A stretch of 64,000 nt of DNA from Pseudonocardia broussonetiae (GTDB lineage Bacteria > Actinomycetota > Actinomycetes > Mycobacteriales > Pseudonocardiaceae): NCBI RefSeq assembly GCF_013155125.1, contig NZ_CP053564.1, positions 5,339,501 to 5,403,500 on the forward strand, in the 5' to 3' direction. The notes below the pieces were generated by a model. It was not told where the DNA came from, ran no database searches, and saw nothing but the letters and a program-made list of their open reading frames with translations. How positions within the stretch are numbered: position 1 is the first letter of the stretch; every line of letters begins with the position of its first letter. Shown here one piece after another: positions 58,283-64,000 of this stretch. The position numbers and the translations under genes were made by a program.

Positions 58283-59089
58283 ATGACCGCACCCGAGAAG
58301 GACCGCCCCCTCGCCCTCGTCACCGGCGCCTCGAGCGGCATCGGCTACGAGCTCGCCAAGCAGTTCGTCGGCCACGGCTACGACCTCGTCGTCGCCGCCG
58401 AGGACGACCGCCTCCAGCGCGCCGCCGCCACGCTCGGCGCGGCCGCGGACGGGTCCGTCCTCCCCGTGCAGGCCGACCTGCGCCGGCCCGAGGGCGTCGA
58501 GACGCTGTACGAGGCCGTCACCGCCACCGGCCGCCCGCTCGCCGCCGCCGCGCTCAACGCCGGGGTCGGCCGCGGCGGCGCGTTCGTCGAGACCGACCTC
58601 GACGACGAGCAGGAGATCATCGACCTCAACATCTCCTCCACCGTGCACCTGGCCAAGCTCGTGCTGCGGGACATGGTGGGGCGCGGCGCGGGCCGGGTGC
58701 TCGTGACGTCGTCGATCGCGTCGACGATGCCGGGCACGTTCCAGGCCGTCTACAACGCCTCGAAGTCGTTCCTGCAGTCGTTCACCGAGGCGCTGCAGAA
58801 CGAGCTCAAGGACACGGGCGTCACGATCACCTCGCTCATGCCCGGCCCGACCGAGACCGACTTCTTCCACCGCGCCGACATGGACGACACCCGCGTGGGC
58901 GCCTCGTCCAAGGACGATCCGGCGCAGGTCGCCGAGCAGGGCTTCCAGGCGATGCTCACGGGCGAGGCGAAGGTCGTCGCGGGATCGGTGTCGACGAAGG
59001 CGTCGGGCGTGGCGAACGCGGTGCTGCCGGACGCGGCGAAGGCCCAGATGCACCGGCTGATGGCGGAGCCGGGGTCGGCGGAGTCCTGA
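58283..59089 (+). CDS. short-chain dehydrogenase/reductase
   Basis: A 268-residue classical SDR with TGASSGIG near residue 16, NAGVGRGG, catalytic SSIAS and YNASK. The DLNISSTVHLAKLVL helix and C-terminal membrane-adapted tail resemble SDRs common in actinobacterial stress loci. The substrate is unknown. ATG 58283 follows a GGGTAC -10 directly, suggesting a leaderless transcript. Confidence 0.85.
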   Translation: MTAPEKDRPLALVTGASSGIGYELAKQFVGHGYDLVVAAEDDRLQRAAATLGAAADGSVLPVQADLRRPEGVETLYEAVTATGRPLAAAALNAGVGRGGAFVETDLDDEQEIIDLNISSTVHLAKLVLRDMVGRGAGRVLVTSSIASTMPGTFQAVYNASKSFLQSFTEALQNELKDTGVTITSLMPGPTETDFFHRADMDDTRVGASSKDDPAQVAEQGFQAMLTGEAKVVAGSVSTKASGVANAVLPDAAKAQMHRLMAEPGSAES

Positions 59090-59119
59090 CGCGCCTGCCC
59101 CCCGAGTTCCGGCCCCCGA

Positions 59120-59176
59120 GTTGCAGCAAGGCCACCTCGTGGACGGTTATCGTCCTCAAGGTGGCCTTGCTGCAAC
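59120..59176. repeat. 17-bp perfect inverted repeat, copy 2
   Basis: GTTGCAGCAAGGCCACC and its exact complement flank a 23-base loop. The arms match those at 37126-37180 while the loop differs. Here it sits between convergent genes and could terminate both. Confidence 0.93.
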
Positions 59177-59204
59177 AGGGCGGGCGGGCGGGACCGGCGG
59201 GGCG

Positions 59205-59303
59205 CTACAGGAGCAGCAGCACCGCGAGCAGCACCGCCGTCAGCACCAGCGACACCAGCAGCGACCCCAGGCACCCCAGCCGGCTGGAGAACAGGGCGAT
59301 CAC
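59205..59303 (-). CDS. 32-residue single-pass membrane peptide
   Basis: A very short gene starting GTG 59303, overlapping the alcohol dehydrogenase stop by 4 bases (GTGA). The product begins IALFSSRLGCLGSLLVSLVL and continues as one hydrophobic helix to the end. Tight translational coupling and a clean membrane helix support it as real. Similar tiny LGCLGSLLVS-type peptides are familiar from actinobacterial genomes. Function is unknown. Confidence 0.55.
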   Translation of the reverse strand: MIALFSSRLGCLGSLLVSLVLTAVLLAVLLLL

Positions 59304-60493
59304 GCCGCGCCCGGCTTCAGCAGCGTCTTGACCATCCCGTCCTCCTTCTTCTGGAACGTCGCGTACGCCTGCGGCGCCTGCTCCAGCGGCAGGCGGTGGG
59401 TGGCGAAGCCGTCGACGCCCAGCGGGTCGTCGTCGGTGAGCAGCGGCAGGATGTCGGGCACCCAGCGGAGCACGTTGGCCTGGCCCATCCGCATCTGGAT
59501 CTGCTTGTCGAACAGCCGGAGCATGTCCATCGGGTCGGCCGTGCCGCCGTAGACGCCCGAGAGCGAGATCGTGCCGCCGCGGCGCACGATGTCGATCGCG
59601 GAGTACAGCGCGCCGAGGCGGTCGAGCCCCGCGTTCCGCATCACGGGCGCGGCGAGGGCGTCCGGGAGCAGCCCGACGAGCTGCTGGGCGATCTTGCCGA
59701 CGGTCGAGCCGTGGGCCTCCATGCCGACGGCGTCGATCACCGAGTCGGCACCGCGCCCGTTCGTCAGGCCGCGGATGACGTCGCCGAGCTCGTGGCCGTG
59801 GGCGCGCAGGTCGACGGTGGTGGTCCCGCGGGCCCGCGCCCGCTCCAGCCGCTCGGGCACCAGGTCGATGCCGATGACGTTCTCGACGCCGCGGTGCCGG
59901 GCGATGCGGGTGGCCATGTCGCCGACCGGTCCGAGCCCGAGCACGGCGAGGCTGCCGCCGGCGGGCACGTCGGCGTACGCGACGGCCTGCCACGCGGTCG
60001 GCAGCACGTCGGAGAGGTAGACGAACCGGTCGTCCGAGGGCCCCTCGGGGACCTTGATCGGCAGGGTGTTGCCGAACGGGACCCGCAGGTACTCGGCCTG
60101 CCCGCCCGGCACCTGGCCGTAGAGCTTCGTGTAGCCGAACAGGGCGGCGCCGCTGCCCTGCTCGCGGACCTGGGTCGTCTCGCACTGGGAGTGCAGCCCC
60201 TGCGAGCACAGGAAGCAGGTGCCGCAGGAGACGTTGAACGGCACGACGACGCGGTCGCCCGCGCGCAGCTCGGTGACGCCCGGCCCGACCTCCTCGACGA
60301 TCCCCATCGGCTCGTGCCCGAGGATGTCGCCGACGTCGAGGAACGGCCCGAGGACCTCGTAGAGGTGCAGGTCCGAGCCGCACAGGCCGGTCGAGGTGAT
60401 CCGCACGACGACGTCGGTGGCGTCCTCGATGCGCGGGTCGGGGACGGTGTCGACGCGGACGTCGCGCTTGCCGTGCCAGGTGACTGCTCGCAT
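59300..60493 (-). CDS. zinc-dependent alcohol dehydrogenase (formaldehyde-dehydrogenase-like)
   Basis: A 397-residue medium-chain dehydrogenase. GLCGSDLHLYE and GHEPMGIVEEVG hold catalytic zinc ligands, SCGTCFLCSQGLHSQC binds the structural zinc, and VLGLGPVGDMATRIA is the NAD motif. Length and the DMLRLFDKQIQMRMGQANV insert fit the glutathione-independent formaldehyde dehydrogenase-like subgroup. It probably oxidises alcohols or aldehydes under stress. ATG 60493 follows a leader of about 45 bases from a SigB-like promoter. Confidence 0.88.
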   Translation of the reverse strand: MRAVTWHGKRDVRVDTVPDPRIEDATDVVVRITSTGLCGSDLHLYEVLGPFLDVGDILGHEPMGIVEEVGPGVTELRAGDRVVVPFNVSCGTCFLCSQGLHSQCETTQVREQGSGAALFGYTKLYGQVPGGQAEYLRVPFGNTLPIKVPEGPSDDRFVYLSDVLPTAWQAVAYADVPAGGSLAVLGLGPVGDMATRIARHRGVENVIGIDLVPERLERARARGTTTVDLRAHGHELGDVIRGLTNGRGADSVIDAVGMEAHGSTVGKIAQQLVGLLPDALAAPVMRNAGLDRLGALYSAIDIVRRGGTISLSGVYGGTADPMDMLRLFDKQIQMRMGQANVLRWVPDILPLLTDDDPLGVDGFATHRLPLEQAPQAYATFQKKEDGMVKTLLKPGAA

Positions 60494-60544
60494 GCGTGGG
60501 GTGTCCTCCGCTGGTCGCGTTCGGTCGGGGGTCTCGACGCAGCG

Positions 60545-60568
60545 GTACCCGTTCGCGGGCGGTGCAAC
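60545..60568 (-). promoter_or_regulatory. SigB/SigF-like promoter (GTTG-N14-GGGTAC)
   Basis: Minus-strand GTTG, 14 bases, GGGTAC upstream of the alcohol dehydrogenase and its coupled 32-residue peptide gene. Confidence 0.7.
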
Positions 60569-60571
60569 CGG

Positions 60572-61153
60572 TCAGGGACGCAGGCCCGCGACCACGCGGA
60601 GATCGGCGACGAGCGCGTCCAGCGCCTCGTCGCGCTGCTCGGGCGGGGTGCGCAGGATCGCCGACGGGTGCGTGGTCGGCACCAGCGTCCGGTCCTCCCA
60701 CGGGCGCGGCGTCCCGCGCTCGGCGGTGATCCGGAACGCCGAGCCCAGCAGCGCCTTGCCCGCGGTCGCCCCCAGCGTGGCGACGACGGCGGGCCCGACC
60801 GCGGCCAGCTCCCCGTCGAGCCAGGGCCGGCAGGCGCGGACGTGCTTCACGCCGGGCGTCTTGTGCAGCCGCCGGTTGCCCGACACCTCGAACCGGAAGT
60901 GCTTGACCGCGTTGGTCACGTAGACCTCGGAGCGGTCGATGCCCGCCCGCTGCAGGGCCGTGTCGAGCAGGCGCCCGGCCGGGCCGACGAACGGCGCGCC
61001 GTCGAGGTCCTCGCGGTCGCCGGGCTGCTCGCCGACGAGCATCAGCCACGCCGACGGCGGCCCGGCGCCGAACACGGTCTGCGTGGCCGGCTCGTACAGC
61101 TCGCAGGCGGTGCAGTGCGCGGCCGCCTCGCGCAGCTCGTCGAGGTCGCTCAT
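60572..61153 (-). CDS. UdgX-family uracil-DNA glycosylase
   Basis: A 193-residue glycosylase. GEQPGDREDLDGAPFVGPAGRLLD (GEQPGD and FVGPAGR cores), a TNAVKHFRF segment and the NRRLHKTP loop identify UdgX, which forms a covalent bond to the abasic site through the His of that loop. VPTTHPSAILR is the C-terminal motif. ATG 61153 is chosen over an upstream in-frame extension and overlaps the small membrane-protein gene by 4 bases. It acts in base-excision repair. Confidence 0.88.
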   Translation of the reverse strand: MSDLDELREAAAHCTACELYEPATQTVFGAGPPSAWLMLVGEQPGDREDLDGAPFVGPAGRLLDTALQRAGIDRSEVYVTNAVKHFRFEVSGNRRLHKTPGVKHVRACRPWLDGELAAVGPAVVATLGATAGKALLGSAFRITAERGTPRPWEDRTLVPTTHPSAILRTPPEQRDEALDALVADLRVVAGLRP

Positions 61154-61431
61154 CCGGGCTCCCCGCGGTGCTTGCGGTAGAGCACCCACGCCAGGTCCAG
61201 CAGGGCGACGAGCGCGACGACGCCGAGCACGACCGCGAACAGCGGCAGACCGGCGCGCACCGCCAGCACCGCGCCGACCGCCGAGACGACGAGGCCGAAC
61301 GCGGCCAGCACGGCCCGCAGGGTCAGCGCGCTGAGCGCCGGGGTGGAGCCGCCGATGCCGGCGGTGGGGTCGTGGTAGCCGGGCAGGCCCTTCTCGTAGT
61401 CGGCGCGGGTGCGGCGGCGGCGGTCGGTCAT
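61150..61431 (-). CDS. small two-pass membrane protein
   Basis: A 93-residue protein with a basic N-terminus (TDRRRRTRADYEKGLPGYHDP) and two membrane helices (about 35-57, 62-83) followed by YRKHRGEPG. No named family is recognised. It overlaps udgX by 4 bases and shares one base with the aldehyde-dehydrogenase stop, so it is in the same operon. Confidence 0.65.
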   Translation of the reverse strand: MTDRRRRTRADYEKGLPGYHDPTAGIGGSTPALSALTLRAVLAAFGLVVSAVGAVLAVRAGLPLFAVVLGVVALVALLDLAWVLYRKHRGEPG

Positions 61432-62831
61432 CACGCGCTCCGGGGGTCCGGGGCCTGCCCGAGGTGCACGAGCTTCGTCGCGGTCATCTCGTCGAGCAGC
61501 TCGGGGCCGTAGCCGAATCCCTGGCCGCTGGCGCGGCGCGGGTGCGAGGCCCCGCCGGGCGCCCCGCCGAACACGTTGTTGACCTTCACCGCGCCGACCG
61601 GCAGCTCCCGCCAGGCGTCCTGGGCGTGCGCCATGTCGCGGGTGAGGACGGTGGCGGCGAGGCCGTAGGCGTCGTCGGCGGCGTCGGCCAGCGCCGTCGC
61701 GAAGTCGGGCACCACCCGCACCGGTGCGACCGGTCCGAACGTCTCCTCCCGCAGCACGGCCATCCGCGGCTCGCACCCGGTGAGCACCGTCGGCGGGTAG
61801 AACGCGCCGGGGCCCTCGGGGACGGTGCCGCCGACGAGCACCTGCGCGCCCGCGGCGACCGCGGCGCGCACGTGGCCGTCGACGTGGTCGCGGTGGCGAC
61901 GGTCGACCAGCGGGCCGATCCGCTCGCCCCACTCGCGCGCCTGCGCGGTGAGCGCGGCGAGGAACGGCTCGGCGACGGCGGCGTGCACGTAGATCCGCTC
62001 GACCGACACGCAGATCTGCCCGGCGTTGGCGAACGCCCCGAGCGCGGCCTGCTCGGCGGCCCACCCCGGGTCGACCCCCTCGTCGACGACGAGCGCGTCG
62101 TTGCCGCCGTTCTCCAGCAGCGCCTTGGCCCCGCTGCGCGCGCAGGCCAGCGCGATGAGCCGTCCGGTCGCGGTGCTGCCCACGTGCGCGACGACGTCGA
62201 CGGGCGCGGCGGCCAGCGCGGCCCCGGTGGTCGCGTCGCCGTCGAGGATCTGCAGGACGCCGTCGGGGAGCTGCGCGGCGAGGAGCTCGGCGAAGCGCCG
62301 CCCGGTGGCCGGGCAGCGCTCGCTCGGCTTGTGCACGACGGTGTTGCCGGTGACCAGCGCGGCGCCCAGCAGCCCCGCGGCGACCGCCACCGGGTCGTTC
62401 CACGGCGTGAGGACGACCGCCACCCCGCGCGGCTGCGGCACCATCATGTCCAGCGCCGCCCACCCGCCGTTGAGCGTGCGGCCGCCGTGCACCGGGCCGA
62501 GCTCGGCGTACTGCTCCAGGGTCCCGATCCCGGCGTCGACGCCGCCGCGGGCGTCGCCCACCGGCTTGCCGGTCTCGCGCGAGGTCAGCTCGGCGAGCTC
62601 GTCGGCGACGGCGCGGACGGCGTCGGCGGCGGCCCGCAGCGCCACCCCCCGCTCGGCCGCGGGGGTGCGCGCCCACGACGGGGCGGTGGCCCGCGCCCGC
62701 TCGACGGCCTCCGCGCACTCCGCCTCCGCCGTCACCGTGATCGTGCTCGCGACCTCCCCGGTGCGGGGGTCGAGCACGACGAGCGGGTCGACGGGTGGGG
62801 CGGTGGTGGGGGCGGAGAGCAGTCCAGTCAT
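61431..62831 (-). CDS. aldehyde dehydrogenase (succinate-semialdehyde-type)
   Basis: A 466-residue NAD(P)-dependent aldehyde dehydrogenase. TPWNDPVAVAAG, the catalytic Glu in LLENGGND and catalytic Cys in NAGQICVSVERIY are present, and GFGYG closes the protein. The nearest functional class looks like succinate-semialdehyde or aryl-aldehyde dehydrogenases; the substrate is not certain. It heads the leftward operon with the membrane protein and udgX. ATG 62831 follows a GGGTAC -10 closely. Confidence 0.88.
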   Translation of the reverse strand: MTGLLSAPTTAPPVDPLVVLDPRTGEVASTITVTAEAECAEAVERARATAPSWARTPAAERGVALRAAADAVRAVADELAELTSRETGKPVGDARGGVDAGIGTLEQYAELGPVHGGRTLNGGWAALDMMVPQPRGVAVVLTPWNDPVAVAAGLLGAALVTGNTVVHKPSERCPATGRRFAELLAAQLPDGVLQILDGDATTGAALAAAPVDVVAHVGSTATGRLIALACARSGAKALLENGGNDALVVDEGVDPGWAAEQAALGAFANAGQICVSVERIYVHAAVAEPFLAALTAQAREWGERIGPLVDRRHRDHVDGHVRAAVAAGAQVLVGGTVPEGPGAFYPPTVLTGCEPRMAVLREETFGPVAPVRVVPDFATALADAADDAYGLAATVLTRDMAHAQDAWRELPVGAVKVNNVFGGAPGGASHPRRASGQGFGYGPELLDEMTATKLVHLGQAPDPRSA

Positions 62832-62840
62832 CCCCCGCCA

Positions 62841-62865
62841 GTACCCGGAGCACGAGCACCCATGC
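62841..62865 (-). promoter_or_regulatory. possible SigB/SigF-like promoter (GCAT-N15-GGGTAC)
   Basis: Minus-strand GCAT, 15 bases, GGGTAC, ending 9 bases before the aldehyde dehydrogenase ATG. Confidence 0.45.
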
Positions 62866-62879
62866 AGCGACCCGCCCCC

Positions 62880-63083
62880 ACCCGCGAGTTTGCCGACGAC
62901 CCGGCGAGTTTGCCGATCAAGCTCGGCGAGTTGGTCGACCGGGTCCGGCGAGTGTGCGTCCGACTCGGCGAGCGGGGCGGCGAACTCACCGGGCGCGGGC
63001 GGAGAACTCGCCCGGCGCGGGCGGCAAACTCGCCGGGCGGGGAGGCAGACTCGCCGGGCATTGCGGCAAACTCGCCGGGGGTC
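62880..63083. repeat. array of short GGCGAGTTTGCCG-type repeats, direct then inverted
   Basis: The left half carries about five units like GGCGAGTTTGCCG on the + strand. From about 62980 the same unit recurs about five times as its reverse complement (GGCAAACTCGCCGGG type). The whole could fold into a large imperfect hairpin. It lies between the ALDH start and the end of cinA. The minus-strand ORF through it reads only repeat-derived PGEFAAR-like peptide. Confidence 0.9.
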
Positions 63084-63100
63084 CTGTGGGTGGCTGGGGG

Positions 63101-63610
63101 TCAGCTCGCGCTGGTCGCGTCGGCCGGCTCGGGGGTGCAGACGCGGTCCTCCAGCAGGCTCAGCGCCGCCTGGGCCGTGGCCGCGCACACCTCCGTCGGC
63201 CCGCCGGAGAAGCGGTGCTCCTGCACCACCACCCCGGCCCCGTCGACGGCGGCGAGGAACACCGTGCCGGGTTCGCGGCCGTCCTGCGGGTCCGGCCCGC
63301 CCGCCCCGGTGACGGCGACGGCCACGTCGGCGCCCAGCAGGGACCGGACGCCGCGGGCCATCGCGACGGCCGCCTGCGCGCTGACGACCGGCCCCTCCGG
63401 CACGCCGAGCACCTCGTGCTTGACCTCGGAGGAGTAGGCGACGAGCGCGCCGCGGAACCACTGCGCGGAGCCCTGCGCGACGGACAGGGACTGGCTGACC
63501 ATGCCGCCGGTCAGCGACTCGGCGACGGCGACGGTGCGGCCGTCGTCGCGGCACCGGCGCGACACCGCGTCCGCCGCGGCGGCGCGGAGGTCCTCGGGAG
63601 ATTCGGTCAC
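63101..63610 (-). CDS. cinA: CinA-family nicotinamide-nucleotide amidohydrolase
   Basis: A 169-residue stand-alone CinA C-terminal domain (PncC type), which deamidates NMN. VAVAESLTGGMVSQ, FRGALVAYSSEVKHEVLGV (YSSEVK core) and AVTGAGGPD are family motifs, and the length is normal. GTG 63610 is chosen; the longer frame upstream reads across the divergent PfkB gene. GCAT-N16-GGGTAC (63620-63645, minus strand) precedes it. Confidence 0.87.
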   Translation of the reverse strand: MTESPEDLRAAAADAVSRRCRDDGRTVAVAESLTGGMVSQSLSVAQGSAQWFRGALVAYSSEVKHEVLGVPEGPVVSAQAAVAMARGVRSLLGADVAVAVTGAGGPDPQDGREPGTVFLAAVDGAGVVVQEHRFSGGPTEVCAATAQAALSLLEDRVCTPEPADATSAS

Positions 63611-63695
63611 CGGCGGCGCGTACCCCGGCGGACGGGTCCCCATGCCCGCGGAGGGCCGCGAGTGATCCGCGACCGGTTCGGGTAGTTCCTCCTCC

Positions 63696-64000
63696 GTGTC
63701 CGCCACCGTCGTCGTCCTCGCGCCCTCTCCCCTGCTCACGGTCACGATCGAGGACCGCGCCGGGGAACCCGACATCCACGTCCACGCGGGGGGCCAGGGC
63801 GTCTGGCAGTCCCGCATGCTCGCCTCCCTCGGCGTGCGGGTCGTCCTCTGCGCCGGGCTCGGCGGGGAGACGGGGTCCGTGCTCGGGCACCTGATCCCGC
63901 AGGAGGGGGTCGAGCTGCGCACCGTGGAGCTGAGCAGCCGCAACGGCGGCTACGTCCACGACCGGCGCGACGGCGACCGCACGGTCGTCGCCCACTCCCC
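63696..64000 (+). CDS. PfkB-family carbohydrate kinase, 3' partial
   Basis: The first 101 residues of a PfkB/1-phosphofructokinase-like hexose kinase, running off the right edge. VVVLAPSPLLTVTIED, HAGGQGVWQSRMLASLG and GLGGETGSVLG are the N-terminal substrate and lid motifs. GTG 63696 lies 10 bases after GGGTAG (63680-63685), which may be a SigB-like -10. The substrate is unknown. Confidence 0.78.
   Translation, partial: MSATVVVLAPSPLLTVTIEDRAGEPDIHVHAGGQGVWQSRMLASLGVRVVLCAGLGGETGSVLGHLIPQEGVELRTVELSSRNGGYVHDRRDGDRTVVAHS

Noticed and set aside
62828..63061. Minus-strand 77-residue protein
   Set aside because: Its sequence is only the translation of the short repeat array, with no start signal or conserved domain.

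Overview
The window is about 73% G+C with near-saturated G/C third positions, mostly GTG/ATG starts and many 1-, 4- or 8-base stop/start overlaps. It carries F420-dependent, UdgX, ANTAR, SpoIIE/STAS and DUF3618/holin-type families. This points to a high-GC actinobacterium, most likely Pseudonocardiaceae (Pseudonocardia-like). The genus is an inference. No rRNA, tRNA, CRISPR array, IS element or prophage was seen.

Layout. 1-6.8 kb: end of an esterase gene, an MprF-like lysyltransferase, a degenerate sensor kinase with a very long disordered tail, and a helix-turn-helix/TOBE protein. 6.75-7.6 kb: a gene-free array of palindromes and 150-bp direct repeats. 7.6-15 kb: metabolic genes (MSMEG_0569-type flavoprotein, nitrilase, atypical SDR, GlcD/GlcF, F420 enzyme, PhoU). 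15.2-19 kb: a CheB / STAS-ATPase / CheR-PAS signalling operon. 19-25 kb: envelope-stress operons (two DUF3618/holin sets, CDGSH plus heme-oxygenase-like diiron protein). 24.8-29.5 kb: phosphoheptose isomerase GmhA, then a YihY-P450-FUSC operon. 29.5-30.2 kb: a second gene-free repeat region. 30-39 kb: topoisomerase IB, MBL hydrolase, amino-acid permease, acetate kinase, phosphoketolase, cytochrome oxidase subunit I. 39-43.8 kb: methyltransferase and a SpoIIE/STAS/STAS/GAF-ANTAR regulatory block. 43.8-58.2 kb: a nucleotide-heptose and glycosyltransferase cluster (HldE, GmhB, a second sugar kinase, four GT9, two GT4-like, one GT2, a BON-methyltransferase fusion, SDRs). 58.3-64 kb: SDR, zinc alcohol dehydrogenase, UdgX, aldehyde dehydrogenase, CinA and the start of a PfkB kinase.

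Two themes tie the window together. First, a promoter-like motif GTTN-N14/15-GGGTA(C/G/A), close to the SigB/SigF general-stress consensus of actinobacteria, recurs in about fifteen to twenty intergenic gaps. Its carriers include gmhA, the holin operons, phosphoketolase, alcohol dehydrogenase and the glycosyltransferases. The window also encodes partner-switching components (SpoIIE phosphatase, STAS, HATPase) of the kind that control such sigma factors. Second, GmhA, HldE and GmhB together make a full route to ADP-D-glycero-D-manno-heptose in an organism that should have no LPS. With four GT9 (heptosyltransferase-family) enzymes, this suggests a stress-induced heptose-containing surface glycoconjugate whose structure and acceptor I cannot infer. 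I regard this stress-linked heptose system as the most interesting content.
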